Of a stretch of DNA of 64,000 nucleotides, positions 8,408 through 17,307 are shown piece after piece (within the stretch, counting starts at the first letter, position 1; every line of letters begins with the position of its first letter). The stretch is from Streptomyces wedmorensis. GTDB lineage: Bacteria; Actinomycetota; Actinomycetes; Streptomycetales; Streptomycetaceae. The notes beneath the pieces were generated by a model that saw only the letters and a program-made list of their open reading frames with translations, did no database searches and was not told where the DNA came from. Location: the NCBI RefSeq assembly GCF_000716445.1, contig NZ_JNWK01000016.1, positions 55,112 to 119,111 on the forward strand, given 5' to 3'. The translations under genes were made by a program, and so were the position numbers.

Positions 8408-8945
8408 CGCCCCCGGGTCCGGCGGCGAAGACCTCGCGCCACACGCCGTGATCGGTACGGGGACCTCCCGGGGTCTCCGCACCGTAGACCGCGATCTCGG
8501 CGTCGATGTCGAGCGGGCGGGTCGGCGAGGTCATCGCGGCCGGCTCCCCGGCGACGGCGGCGTCCGGCACCAGCCAGCACACCTCGAACTCGATGCCGTC
8601 CGGGTCCCGGGCGTAGAGGGCCTTCGTGGAGGCGTGGTCGCTCGCCCCGGTCAACGCCCCGGCCCCGGCCAGCCGGGTCCGCACGCGGCCCAGCTCCGAC
8701 AGGGTGTCCACCTCCCAGGCCAGGTGGTACAGGCCGACCCGCCCGGTGCGCGGTCCGGAACCCGGCTCGGGCGACCGGAACAGTCCGAGGTCGTGGTCGT
8801 TGGCGGAGCCGGCCGCCTGGAGGAAGGCCGCCCCGGGGAACGCCTGCGGCAGCGGCCGGAATCCGAGGACGTCCCGGTAGAAGGCGAGGCTGCGCTCCAG
8901 GTCGGAGACGAAGAGGACGGCGTGGTTCAGCCGCTGGATCGGCAT
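8391..8945 (-). CDS. VOC (glyoxalase/extradiol-dioxygenase superfamily) protein
   Basis: A single vicinal-oxygen-chelate module pair in 184 residues. Candidate metal ligands are His in LNHAVLFV (residue 7-8), His in LYHLAWEVD and Glu in FEVCWL. The start at 8945 (MPIQRLNHAVLFVSD) matches the beginning of the VOC fold. The open frame extends about 29 codons further, but these are low-complexity proline/arginine-rich residues. It lies downstream of ipdC-ipdB-ipdA-echA20 on the same strand, separated by about 136 bases, so it may be the last gene of that operon. It is too short to be a two-domain HsaC-type ring-cleavage enzyme. Function unknown; epimerase, isomerase or dioxygenase are all possible. 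Confidence 0.75.
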   Translation of the reverse strand: MPIQRLNHAVLFVSDLERSLAFYRDVLGFRPLPQAFPGAAFLQAAGSANDHDLGLFRSPEPGSGPRTGRVGLYHLAWEVDTLSELGRVRTRLAGAGALTGASDHASTKALYARDPDGIEFEVCWLVPDAAVAGEPAAMTSPTRPLDIDAEIAVYGAETPGGPRTDHGVWREVFAAGPGGVRDAR

Positions 8946-9081
8946 GGCGGTTCCGTTCGGGTCGGGTCGGGTCGGTGCGGGAGGGAGCGGGAGGGAGCGG
9001 GCCGGGACAGGCGTCCGCCGGGGTGACGGCACCCCGGCGGACGTTCGTGTGTGAGGGGGCCGGGCCGTGGCCGGCCGTGGG

Positions 9082-10146
9082 TCAGTCCTTCGCGGACAGC
9101 GCGTCGAGCGTGGCGCGGGCCTCGGCCATGAGGCGTTCGACGAGTTCCGCGCAGGACGGCAGGTCCTCGATGACTCCCGCGACCTGACCTGAGGCCATCA
9201 CGCCGAGATCGGTGCGGCCGTCCACCATGGACGCCTTGAGCAGCATCGGGGTGTTGGCGGCGAGCAGGACCTGGCTCCACGTCAGGTCCTTGCCGTGCTT
9301 CATGGCCAGGCCGTCGCGGATCATGTCCGCCCAGGTCATGCCGGACTCCCGCCGGAAGGCCGAGGCGTGCCGGACCGCCCGCAGCAGCGAGGCCGCCCGG
9401 CCCGAGCGCTCCAGCGCGTCGACGAGTTCCGTGCGCAGCATCCGGTGCGGCAGCCCGTCCACCTTCGTGGTGACGGTGACGTCCTTGACGGCCGCGGCCA
9501 GATAGCGGGCCTTCACCGCGTCGGGGACCGTGCTGTCGGAGGTGAGGAGGAAGCGGGTGCCCATGGCGACACCGGCCGCGCCGTAGGCGAGCGCCGCGAC
9601 CAGGCCCCGGCCGTCGTGGAAGCCGCCGGCCGCGACGACCGGGATGTCCACGGCGTCCACGACCTGGGGGAGCAGGACGGTGGTGGCGACGCTCCCGGTG
9701 TGGCCGCCGCCCTCCCCGCCCTGCACGATCACCGCGTCGGCGCCCCACGCCGCGACCTTCTCGGCGTGCCGCCGCGCCCCGATGGAGGGGACGACGACGA
9801 CGCCCGCGTCCTTGAGCCGGGTGATCAGCTCGCGGGAGGGCGCGAGGGCGAACGAGGCGACCTTCACGCCCTCGTCGATGATGATCCCCACCCGCTCGGC
9901 CGCGTCCCCGGCGTCCGCCCGCAGGTTCACGCCGAACGGCGCGTCCGTACGGGATTTGACCTCGCGCACCGCGGAGCGGAGCTGTTCGACGGACATCGTC
10001 GCCGACGCCAGGATCCCGAGGGCGCCCGCGTCGGCGGTCGCCGAGACCAGGCGGGGTCCCGCCACCCACCCCATGCCGGTCTGGACGACGGGGTGGCGCA
10101 CCCCGACGAGTTCGGTGAGGCGGGTGGCGATCGTGACGCCGCTCAT
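9082..10146 (-). CDS. ipdC: IpdC-like FMN-dependent reductase (nitronate monooxygenase family)
   Basis: A 354-residue 2-nitropropane-dioxygenase-like TIM barrel. Visible marks are PVVQTGMGWVAGPRLVSATADAG at the N-terminus, GGEGGGHTG for FMN phosphate and VAAGGFHDGRG. Length agrees with mycobacterial IpdC (about 355). IpdC is an unusual reductase needed before IpdAB ring cleavage in C/D-ring degradation. It follows ipdB with a 4-base ATGA overlap. Confidence 0.88.
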   Translation of the reverse strand: MSGVTIATRLTELVGVRHPVVQTGMGWVAGPRLVSATADAGALGILASATMSVEQLRSAVREVKSRTDAPFGVNLRADAGDAAERVGIIIDEGVKVASFALAPSRELITRLKDAGVVVVPSIGARRHAEKVAAWGADAVIVQGGEGGGHTGSVATTVLLPQVVDAVDIPVVAAGGFHDGRGLVAALAYGAAGVAMGTRFLLTSDSTVPDAVKARYLAAAVKDVTVTTKVDGLPHRMLRTELVDALERSGRAASLLRAVRHASAFRRESGMTWADMIRDGLAMKHGKDLTWSQVLLAANTPMLLKASMVDGRTDLGVMASGQVAGVIEDLPSCAELVERLMAEARATLDALSAKD

Positions 10147-10922
10147 GAGGGGACCTCCCGGTCGCGCAGCCCCTTCGGGTCGATCTCCTCGCGGATCAGG
10201 CGCAGTTCCTCCGCGGTGGGCTCGCGGGTGTACGGCACCTCGTCGGGAACGGTCAGCGCGAAGCCGGTCGCCTCCAGGACCTGCTCGACGGTCACGCCGG
10301 GGTGCAGGGACCGCACCCGCATGGTGCGGTCCGGCGTCTCGAAGTCGAAGACGCCCAGGTCGCTGACGACATCCGGGAGGCGGTGGTAGCGGCTCACGGC
10401 CGGGCCCGCCGCGGCGGCCCGGTCGTAGCCGACGCCGCAGACCATGTCGACCCGCTCGACGAAGACGCGCGTCGAGTGCTTGGGGACCCAGTAACTGGTC
10501 GGATTGTTCAGGGTGTTGACCGGAGCTCCCCGCACGCCGAGGAGCTGCCGCTTCGGCCGCGCCCAGTCGCCGACGCAGCTGATGTTCTGGTTGCCGTACC
10601 GGTCGATCTGGCTCGCCCCCATCATCACGTGCCGGCGCCCGGTGGTGACCAGCGCCAGGTGCTGGCGGTAGGGCAGCCAGCCCTCCACCACGCGGGGCGC
10701 CGCACCGACGGCGGGCACGTCGCCGATGAGCAGCGCCTCGCCGTCGGTCAGCAGCAGGTCGGGGGAGAAGGTCAGCCTGGCGAGGCGGGCGCCGATCATC
10801 GGGACGGTGCCCATGGGGCTGGCCAGGACCTCGCCCGCGCCCCGCCACGCCTCGGCGCAGGCGACGACGCAGTACTCGGCCCGCGTCGCGGCCGGGGCCG
10901 TCGTCGTGTCGGTGCCGCTCAT
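10143..10922 (-). CDS. ipdB: IpdB, beta subunit of the C/D-ring CoA hydrolase (CoA-transferase fold)
   Basis: A 259-residue protein with the CoA-transferase beta-subunit fold: GTVPMIGARLARLTFSPDLLL, GASQIDRYGNQNISCVG and LGVRGAPVNTLNNP. IpdA and IpdB form a heteromer that hydrolyses a carbon-carbon bond in the last intact ring (COCHEA-CoA) rather than transferring CoA. It overlaps ipdA and ipdC by four bases at each end, so the operon is tightly coupled. Confidence 0.9.
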   Translation of the reverse strand: MSGTDTTTAPAATRAEYCVVACAEAWRGAGEVLASPMGTVPMIGARLARLTFSPDLLLTDGEALLIGDVPAVGAAPRVVEGWLPYRQHLALVTTGRRHVMMGASQIDRYGNQNISCVGDWARPKRQLLGVRGAPVNTLNNPTSYWVPKHSTRVFVERVDMVCGVGYDRAAAAGPAVSRYHRLPDVVSDLGVFDFETPDRTMRVRSLHPGVTVEQVLEATGFALTVPDEVPYTREPTAEELRLIREEIDPKGLRDREVPS

Positions 10923-11785
10923 GCTTCCTCCTCGTGGAACGCCGCGACCGCGGCCTGGTAGGCGTCCTCGTCGCCGGACAGGAAGCGGGCGGTGAACTCC
11001 CGCCATCCCTCCGGGTCCCGGGCCGCCTTGACGTACGCGCGCTGGAAGGCCTCGTCCCGGTCGTGGTCGGGGGCGCAGGAGGTGAAGTGCGCGCCGTTCG
11101 GGGTCTCCACGACGCCGTCGACGAACGCGCGCTTGAGCAGCAGCGACTGCGGCCCCGCGTCCTTGAGCAGCTCGGAGGTCTCCACGATCCGCTCGCAGGA
11201 GACGTAGGCGGTGTCCGCGGCCTCGCAGAACAGGTCGTCGAAGTACGGGTCGGGGCCCAGGTACTGGCCGTTGCCGTGCACGTCGGCACGGTTCAGGTGG
11301 ACCAGCGCGGCGTCCAGGCGCAGGGCCGGCACCGCCACGAGCTCCTCGCGGTCCTCGTACGGGGACGTGATCGTGCGCAGTCGCGGGTTGACGGTCATCA
11401 CGTCGGAGGCGAGCCCGGCCCGGATGGGCATGAACGGCAGCCGGTGCACGGCGGCGGTCAGCCCCCACATGACCATGGCCTCGTCCAGCTCCACCAGCTC
11501 GAAGCCGCCGCGCTGCCGGGCCGCGACGAAGTGCGGCTCCAGGGGGATGGAGTCGAGCGTGGCGAACGCCGCGACCAGCTTGCGGATCTTCCCGGCGGCG
11601 GCGAGGAGGCCGACGTCGGGGCCTCCGTACGAGACCACGGTCAGATCGGTGAGGTCCGACCGCAGCAGTGCCCGTACCAGCGCCATCGGCTTGCGCCGGG
11701 ATCCCCAGCCGCCGATGCCGATCGTCATCCCGCTGCGGAGCCGGCCCACGACCTCCTCGGCGGTCATCGTCTTGTCCCTGCTCAC
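10919..11785 (-). CDS. ipdA: IpdA, alpha subunit of the C/D-ring CoA hydrolase
   Basis: A 288-residue CoA-transferase-fold alpha subunit: GMTIGIGGWGSRRKPMALVRAL near the N-terminus, VVSYGGPDVGLLAAAGK and VHLNRADVHGNGQYLGPDPY. Length and operon position (echA20-ipdA-ipdB-ipdC) match the mycobacterial KstR2 regulon. The start codon overlaps the echA20 stop by four bases. Confidence 0.9.
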   Translation of the reverse strand: MSRDKTMTAEEVVGRLRSGMTIGIGGWGSRRKPMALVRALLRSDLTDLTVVSYGGPDVGLLAAAGKIRKLVAAFATLDSIPLEPHFVAARQRGGFELVELDEAMVMWGLTAAVHRLPFMPIRAGLASDVMTVNPRLRTITSPYEDREELVAVPALRLDAALVHLNRADVHGNGQYLGPDPYFDDLFCEAADTAYVSCERIVETSELLKDAGPQSLLLKRAFVDGVVETPNGAHFTSCAPDHDRDEAFQRAYVKAARDPEGWREFTARFLSGDEDAYQAAVAAFHEEEA

Positions 11786-12573
11786 GACTGCTGCTCCTTG
11801 TCCGTGTCGACGGTGAGGTCCCTCGCGTCGGTGCCGGCCTTGCCGAACGCGTCGCGGACGCGGTCGGCGACGCCGCTCAGGTTGGCCTCGAAGGTGAAGC
11901 CCTGCTCGAAGCGGTAGCTGCGGCGGACGTCCACCGGGTCGATGCCGTTGATCGCCTCCTTGGCCAGCCGGATCAGCCGGCCGTCCTTGGCGGCGATCTC
12001 GCGGGCCAGCTCCAGGGCCGCGCCGAGCAGTCGCTCGCGCGGGACGACCCGCCAGACCGAGCCGTGCCGGTGCAGTTCCTCGGCGGTGACCGTGCGCGAG
12101 GTGTAGTACAGGGCCCGCATGAGCTGTTGGGGGACCAGCCGCGCGAGGTGCGTGGCCGCGCCGAGCGCGCCCCGGTCGAGCTCGGGCAGGCCGAAGGTCG
12201 CGTCCTCGGAGGCGACGATCGCGTCGGCGTTGCCGACCAGGCCGATGCCGCCGCCGAGGCAGAAGCCGTGCACGGCGGCGACCACCGGCACCTCGCAGTC
12301 GTAGACGGCGGCGAAGGCCTCGTAGCAGCCGTGGTTGGCGCCCAGGAGGGCGTCGTGTCCGGCCGTGCGCTGGATCTCCTTGATGTCGACGCCCGCGTTG
12401 AAGCCGCGGCCCTCCGCGGTGAGCACGACGCAGCGCACCTCGGGATCGGCTCCGGCGGCGCGTACGGCTGCGGCGAGGTCGTACCAGCCCCGCACGGGGA
12501 GGGCGTTGACCGGGGGGAAGTCGACGGTGACGACGGCGATGCCCTTGTCCGGGGCGGAGGTGGAGACACCCAT
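11782..12573 (-). CDS. echA20: EchA20-like ring-opening crotonase
   Basis: A 263-residue crotonase with GRGFNAGVDIKEIQ and HGFCLGGGIGLVGNADAI. The first canonical glutamate position reads GGGIGL, while TFGLPELDRGA keeps the second. EchA20 hydrolytically opens a ring of the C/D-ring CoA thioester just before the IpdAB step. It leads the four-gene ipd operon and is divergent from an SDR gene over a KstR2-type operator. ATG at 12573. Confidence 0.86.
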   Translation of the reverse strand: MGVSTSAPDKGIAVVTVDFPPVNALPVRGWYDLAAAVRAAGADPEVRCVVLTAEGRGFNAGVDIKEIQRTAGHDALLGANHGCYEAFAAVYDCEVPVVAAVHGFCLGGGIGLVGNADAIVASEDATFGLPELDRGALGAATHLARLVPQQLMRALYYTSRTVTAEELHRHGSVWRVVPRERLLGAALELAREIAAKDGRLIRLAKEAINGIDPVDVRRSYRFEQGFTFEANLSGVADRVRDAFGKAGTDARDLTVDTDKEQQS

Positions 12574-12583
12574 GAGCAGATCA

Positions 12584-12623
12584 GCTACCTTTCCACCAAA
12601 CGTTTGTTAGGTGGAAAGGTAGC
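12584..12623. promoter_or_regulatory. KstR2-type operator nested in a perfect 14-bp inverted repeat
   Basis: Positions 12584-12597 and 12610-12623 are perfect 14-base inverted arms (GCTACCTTTCCACC and its complement) around a 12-base centre containing AAACGTTT. Overlapping this, 12592-12611 read on the minus strand is CCTAACAAACGTTTGGTGGA. That matches the operator at 4637-4656 in 16 of 20 bases. It lies between the divergent echA20 (12573) and SDR (12653) starts. KstR2 binding is inferred; the outer arms may be a second protein site or a cruciform. Confidence 0.72.
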
Positions 12624-12652
12624 AGCGGTTCGCGCGCTGCGGGAGGTGTCCA

Positions 12653-13429
12653 TTGCCAGTCACCATCGATCTGTCGGGATCCGTCGCCGTCGTCACCGGC
12701 GGCACGCGAGGCGTCGGCGCCGGCATCGCCAGAGCCCTGCTCGAAGCCGGCGCGGAGGTCGTGACCTGCGCCCGGAGAGCCCCCGACAAGCCCGTCGAAG
12801 CGGCCGGGCGCACCGCCCGCTTCCTCCCCGTCGACCTGCGCGACCCGGCCGCCGTCGCGGACTTCTTCGACAGGGTGCGCGGCGACCACGGACGGCTGGA
12901 CGTCCTGGTCAACAACGCCGGGGGAACGCCGTTCCGGATGCTCGGCGACGGGGCGGCCGAGCAGCAGGCCCGGGTCGTCGAACTGAACCTCGTCGCCCCG
13001 CTGACCGCCTCCCTCGCCGCGTACGAGGTGATGCGCCGGCAACCCACCGGCGGAACCGTCATCATGATCGGCAGCGTCAGCGGAACCCGCCCCTCACCGG
13101 GCAGCGCCGCCTACGGAGCCGCCAAGGCGGGCCTCGACAACCTCGCCCGGTCCATGGCGGTCGAATGGGCGCCACTGGTACGGGTCAACACGATCCTCCC
13201 CGGCATGGTGCGCACCGAACTCTCCCACCTGCACTACGGGGACGAGGACGGCATCGCCTCCGTCGGCCGCACCGTCCCCCTCGGCCGGCTCGCCGAGCCC
13301 TCCGACATCGGCGACGCCTGCGTCTTCCTCGCCTCCGACCGCGCCGCGTACATCAGCGGCGCCAGCCTGCTCGTGCACGGAGGCGGGGAACGTCCCGCCT
13401 TCCTGGACGCGGCCACGGCCAACCACTGA
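12653..13429 (+). CDS. SDR family oxidoreductase, Rv3549c-like
   Basis: A 258-residue short-chain dehydrogenase: VTGGTRGVGAGIAR nucleotide site, VLVNNAGGTPF, the serine region MIGSVSGTRP and the catalytic YGAAK. A TTG start at 12653 is used; a GGGAGG ribosome site ends seven bases upstream and no better start is in frame. It is first of two SDR genes that correspond in order and size to mycobacterial Rv3549c and Rv3548c, both in the KstR2 regulon. Substrate unknown; an alcohol of the C/D-ring CoA series is inferred. Confidence 0.82.
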   Translation: MPVTIDLSGSVAVVTGGTRGVGAGIARALLEAGAEVVTCARRAPDKPVEAAGRTARFLPVDLRDPAAVADFFDRVRGDHGRLDVLVNNAGGTPFRMLGDGAAEQQARVVELNLVAPLTASLAAYEVMRRQPTGGTVIMIGSVSGTRPSPGSAAYGAAKAGLDNLARSMAVEWAPLVRVNTILPGMVRTELSHLHYGDEDGIASVGRTVPLGRLAEPSDIGDACVFLASDRAAYISGASLLVHGGGERPAFLDAATANH

Positions 13430-13454
13430 ACCCACTCACCGAAAGGCACCCATC

Positions 13455-14366
13455 ATGACCGGACTGTGCGACGGACGCGTCGTCATCGTCACCGGAGCCG
13501 GCCGCGGACTCGGCCGCGCGCACGCGCTCGCCTTCGCCGCCGAAGGCGCCAAGGTCGTCGTCAACGACCTCGGCGTCGGACTCGACGGCACCGGCGGCGG
13601 CACGGCCCCCGCCCAGCGGGTCGTCGACGAGATCACCGCCTCCGGCGGAGAAGCGGTCGCCCACGGCGGCGACATCGCCACCGCCGACGGCGCGGCCTCC
13701 CTCGTCGCCACCGCCCTGGACGCGTTCGGCCGCCTCGACACCCTCGTCAACAACGCCGGCTTCCTGCGCGACCGCATGCTGGTCAACCTCGACGAGGACG
13801 ACTGGGACGCCGTCATGCGCGTCCACCTCAAGGGCCACTTCCTGCCGTTCCGACACGCCGCCGCGCACTGGCGGGCGGAGGCCAAGGCCGGGCGCGAGCC
13901 CGTGGCACGGGTCATCAACACCAGCTCCGGCGCGGGCCTGCTCGGCAGCGTCGGCCAGGGCAACTACGCCGCCGCCAAGGCCGGGATCGTCGGCCTCACC
14001 CTCGTCGCCGCCGCCGAGACGGCCCGCTACGGGGTCCAGGTCAACGCGATCGCCCCCGCCGCCCGCACCCGGATGACCGAGCAGACCTTCGCCGAGACCA
14101 TGGCCGCGCCGGAAGGGACCGGCTTCGACGCCATGGCTCCGGAGAACGTCTCCCCGCTCGTCGTCTGGCTGGGCTCCGCCGCGTCGGCCGGGGTCACCGG
14201 CCGCGTCTTCGAGGCGGAGGCCGGCCGGATCACCGTCATGGAGGGCTGGCGCCCCGGCCCGACGGCCGACAAGGGCGCGCGCCGGACCCCGGCGGAGGCG
14301 GGCGAGACGGCCCTGGAACTCCTGGCGGCCTCGGAACCCCCGCACCCGGTCTACGGCACCCGCTGA
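13455..14366 (+). CDS. SDR family oxidoreductase, Rv3548c-like
   Basis: A longer SDR (303 residues) with VTGAGRGLGRAHALAFAAEG, VNDLGVGLDGTGGG, LVNNAGFLRDRML, the serine region NTSSGAGLL and YAAAK. The DLGVGLDGTGGG insert and C-terminal extension are typical of the hydroxyacyl-CoA dehydrogenase-like SDRs related to peroxisomal multifunctional enzyme type 2. Length agrees with Rv3548c. It follows the previous SDR by 25 bases with its own ribosome site (GAAAGG) and probably ends the transcript, since a long hairpin follows. Confidence 0.82.
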   Translation: MTGLCDGRVVIVTGAGRGLGRAHALAFAAEGAKVVVNDLGVGLDGTGGGTAPAQRVVDEITASGGEAVAHGGDIATADGAASLVATALDAFGRLDTLVNNAGFLRDRMLVNLDEDDWDAVMRVHLKGHFLPFRHAAAHWRAEAKAGREPVARVINTSSGAGLLGSVGQGNYAAAKAGIVGLTLVAAAETARYGVQVNAIAPAARTRMTEQTFAETMAAPEGTGFDAMAPENVSPLVVWLGSAASAGVTGRVFEAEAGRITVMEGWRPGPTADKGARRTPAEAGETALELLAASEPPHPVYGTR

Positions 14367-14385
14367 CCCTGCCGGACGTGCCCAC

Positions 14386-14435
14386 CCGCCCGTTGTGGGC
14401 CATCGTCCCGCGCGGCGATCGTCCACAACGGGCGG
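14386..14435. terminator. Long inverted repeat after the SDR operon
   Basis: A perfect 13-base inverted repeat (CCGCCCGTTGTGG at 14386-14398 and its complement at 14423-14435) with a 24-base centre. It starts 20 bases after the SDR stop. There is no T tract, which is common for actinobacterial terminators. It could instead be a regulatory site for hsaE. Confidence 0.5.
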
Positions 14436-14451
14436 CGGGCCCCGTCGGCCT

Positions 14452-14468
14452 TTCCCGCTCACCGGGAA
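14452..14468. promoter_or_regulatory. Palindromic operator candidate TTCCCG-CTCAC-CGGGAA upstream of hsaE
   Basis: A 17-base palindrome with perfect 6-base arms, 75 bases before the hsaE start. The identical 17 bases recur at 35167-35183 and a related copy is at 23122-23138. The binding protein is unknown; the IclR or LuxR regulators of this locus are candidates. Confidence 0.6.
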
Positions 14469-14543
14469 CGGGCGCTCCCAGGGCGCGGCGGCACCGGCCT
14501 AGCCTCGCCGGACAGCCCCAACCGCCCGTAGGAGGGACCCGCC

Positions 14544-15326
14544 ATGCTCACGGACCGCCAGAGACTCGAGGCGGCCGAGCTGCTCCGCTCCGCCCAACAC
14601 GGCGTCACGCCGATCGCCCCGCTGACCGAGGCGTTCCCCGGCATCGACACCGAGGACGCGTACGAGATCCAGCTCGTCAACATCCGGCACCGCCTCGCGG
14701 CCGGCGCGGAGGTGCGCGGCCACAAGGTCGGCCTGTCCTCCCCGGTCATGCAGCGGATGATGGGCGTCGACGAACCGGACTACGGCCATCTGCTCCACGA
14801 CATGGAGCTGCGGTCCGGCGTCCCCGTCACCGCCGCCCGCTACTGCCGACCGCGCGTCGAGGTCGAGGTCGGCTTCGTCCTCGGCGACGACCTGCCGGGC
14901 GAGGGCTGCACCCCGGCGGACGTCCTCGCGGCCACCGAGCGCGTCGTGCCCGCGCTGGAACTGATCGACAGCAGGATCCGCGACTGGCGCATCACCATCG
15001 CCGACACCATCGCGGACAACGCCTCCTCCGCCGGATACGTCATCGGGGAGGGCCGGGACCCCCGCGAGCTCGACCTGAAGGCGATCGACGCCCGGCTGAC
15101 GAGCGGCGGCGAGCTGCTCGCCGAGGGGCGCAGCGACGCCGTGCTCGGCGATCCGGCCGTGTCCGTCGCCTGGCTCGCCCGTACCGTCGCGCGTTTCGGC
15201 GTGCCCCTGAGGAAGGGGCATGTGGTGCTGCCCGGTTCGTGCACGCGGGCCGTCGACGTGGCGGCCGGGGCGACTTTCACCGCCGGGTTCTCGGGGCTCG
15301 GCTCCGTCTCCCTCTCGTTCATCTGA
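14544..15326 (+). CDS. hsaE: 2-hydroxyhexa-2,4-dienoate hydratase, HsaE
   Basis: A 260-residue member of the dienoate hydratase/fumarylacetoacetase-like family (MhpD/DmpE): [39 protein letters not shown] with acidic metal ligands, and [11 protein letters not shown]. It hydrates the dienoate released by HsaD to 4-hydroxy-2-oxohexanoate. It is followed by hsaG and hsaF in the usual catabolic order. ATG at 14544 has a good GGAGGG site. Confidence 0.92.
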   Translation: MLTDRQRLEAAELLRSAQHGVTPIAPLTEAFPGIDTEDAYEIQLVNIRHRLAAGAEVRGHKVGLSSPVMQRMMGVDEPDYGHLLHDMELRSGVPVTAARYCRPRVEVEVGFVLGDDLPGEGCTPADVLAATERVVPALELIDSRIRDWRITIADTIADNASSAGYVIGEGRDPRELDLKAIDARLTSGGELLAEGRSDAVLGDPAVSVAWLARTVARFGVPLRKGHVVLPGSCTRAVDVAAGATFTAGFSGLGSVSLSFI

Positions 15327-15333
15327 GGTAATC

Positions 15334-16245
15334 ATGACCATCAAGACAAAGGCGACCGCCGCCATCGTCGGATCCGGCAACATCGGCACCGACCTGCTGT
15401 ACAAGCTGCTCAGGTCCGAGCACGTCGAGCCCCGCTGGATGATCGGCGTCGACCGCGGCAGCGAGGGTCTCGCCCGGGCCGCGCGGGTGGGCCTGGAGAC
15501 CAGTCACGAAGGCGTCGACTGGCTGCTCGCCCAGGACGAGAAGCCCGACATCGTCTTCGAGGCCACCAGTGCCTACGTCCACCGGGCCAACGCCCCGCGC
15601 TACGCGGAACTCGGCATCAAGGCGGTCGACCTGACGCCGGCGGCCGTGGGCCCCGCCGTCGTGCCGCCCGCGAATCTCCGCGAACACCTCGACCGGCCCA
15701 ACGTCAACATGATCACCTGTGGCGGGCAGGCCACCATCCCCATGGTGCACGCGGTCTCACGGGTCGTCCCCGTGGCGTACGCCGAGATCGTCGCCTCGGT
15801 GGCGTCCGTGTCGGCCGGACCCGGAACCCGCGCGAACATCGACGAGTTCACCCGCACCACCTCGCGCGGCATCGAGACCATCGGCGGCGCGGCGCGCGGC
15901 AAGGCCATCATCATCCTGAACCCGGCCGAGCCGCCCGTCATCATGCGGGACACCGTGTTCTGCGCGATCCCCGAGGACGCCGACCGGGCCGCCATCGCCC
16001 TCTCCGTCAAGGAGGTCGCGGACCAGGTCGCCGCGTACGTGCCCGGCTACCGGCTGCGCGCCGAGCCGCAGTTCGACGACCCGAGCCCCGAGAACGGCGG
16101 GACGGCACGCGTCGCGATCTTCCTGGAGGTGGAGGGAGCGGGCGACTACCTGCCGCCCTACGCCGGAAACCTCGACATCATGACCGCCGCCGCCACCAAG
16201 GTCGGCGAGGAGTTCGCCAAGGCGCTCCTCGCCCCGGGCGCGTAA
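15334..16245 (+). CDS. hsaG: Acylating aldehyde dehydrogenase, HsaG
   Basis: A 303-residue acetaldehyde/propionaldehyde dehydrogenase. The N-terminal Rossmann motif is [17 protein letters not shown] and the catalytic cysteine is in [12 protein letters not shown] (Cys129). It forms a complex with the HsaF aldolase and channels the aldehyde to the acyl-CoA, propionyl-CoA in steroid A-ring degradation. The gap from hsaE is seven bases, with GAGG just before the ATG. Confidence 0.93.
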   Translation: MTIKTKATAAIVGSGNIGTDLLYKLLRSEHVEPRWMIGVDRGSEGLARAARVGLETSHEGVDWLLAQDEKPDIVFEATSAYVHRANAPRYAELGIKAVDLTPAAVGPAVVPPANLREHLDRPNVNMITCGGQATIPMVHAVSRVVPVAYAEIVASVASVSAGPGTRANIDEFTRTTSRGIETIGGAARGKAIIILNPAEPPVIMRDTVFCAIPEDADRAAIALSVKEVADQVAAYVPGYRLRAEPQFDDPSPENGGTARVAIFLEVEGAGDYLPPYAGNLDIMTAAATKVGEEFAKALLAPGA

Positions 16246-16258
16246 AGGAGCACACCAC

Positions 16259-17281
16259 ATGCCCTACTCGGACACCCTGGACATCCGGATCACCGACTCC
16301 TCGCTGCGCGACGGCTCGCACGCCAAGCGGCACCGGTTCACCGCCGACGACGTCCGGTCCGTCGTCGCGGCCCTCGACGACGCCGGCGTCCCTGTGATCG
16401 AGGTGACGCACGGCGACGGGCTCGGCGGATCCTCGTTCAACTACGGCTTCTCCGCAACGCCCGAACAGGAGCTGATCAGGGCCGCCGTGGAGACCGCGCG
16501 GCGGGCGCGGATCGCCTTCCTGATGCTTCCCGGCCTCGGCGTCAAGGACGACATCCGCGCCGCCCACGGCAACGGCGCGAGCATCTGCCGCATCGCCACC
16601 CACTGCACCGAGGCCGACATCGCGGTCCAGCACTTCGGACTCGCCCGGGAGATGGGTTTGGAGACCGTCGGCTTCCTGATGATGGCCCACTCCACGACCC
16701 CGGAGGACCTGGCGCGGCAGGGCCGCGTCATGGCCGACGCGGGCTGCCAGTGCGTGTACGTGGTCGACTCGGCCGGCGCCATGGTCATGGACGACGTCAC
16801 CACCCGGGTGGAGGCGCTGGTCGCCGAACTCGGCGACGACGCCCAGGTCGGCTTCCACGGACACGAGAACCTGGCCCTGGGCACCGGGAACTCCATCGCC
16901 GCGATCAAGGCCGGGGCGCTGCAGATCGACGGCTCCACGCGTCGGCTGGGCGCCGGCGCGGGCAACACCGCCGTCGAGGCACTCGTCGCCGTCTGCGCCA
17001 AGATGGGCATCCGTACCGGCGTCGACGTACTGAAGATCATCGACGCGGCCGAGGACGTGGTCCGCCCCGTCATGGACGAGGAGTGCCGGCTCGACCGGCT
17101 CGCCCTCCTGATGGGCCACGCCGGCGTCTACTCCAGCTTCCTCAAGCACGCCTACCGGCAGGCCGAGCGCTACGGCGTCTCCGGCGCCGAGATCCTCCTG
17201 CGCGCGGGCGAACGCCGCCTGGTCGGCGGCCAGGAGGACCAGCTCATCGACATCGCCGTCGAACTCGCCGCGCAGAACTGA
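16259..17281 (+). CDS. hsaF: 4-hydroxy-2-oxoacid aldolase, HsaF
   Basis: A 340-residue DmpG/HMG-CoA-lyase-type aldolase. [16 protein letters not shown] carries the metal and catalytic residues of the TIM barrel, and [17 protein letters not shown] holds the metal-binding histidines. The C-terminal communication domain is present (length full). It splits 4-hydroxy-2-oxohexanoate to pyruvate and propanal, which is passed to HsaG. It lies 13 bases after hsaG. Confidence 0.93.
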   Translation: MPYSDTLDIRITDSSLRDGSHAKRHRFTADDVRSVVAALDDAGVPVIEVTHGDGLGGSSFNYGFSATPEQELIRAAVETARRARIAFLMLPGLGVKDDIRAAHGNGASICRIATHCTEADIAVQHFGLAREMGLETVGFLMMAHSTTPEDLARQGRVMADAGCQCVYVVDSAGAMVMDDVTTRVEALVAELGDDAQVGFHGHENLALGTGNSIAAIKAGALQIDGSTRRLGAGAGNTAVEALVAVCAKMGIRTGVDVLKIIDAAEDVVRPVMDEECRLDRLALLMGHAGVYSSFLKHAYRQAERYGVSGAEILLRAGERRLVGGQEDQLIDIAVELAAQN

Positions 17282-17307
17282 ACCGACACGACACCAGGAG
17301 GGACGAG

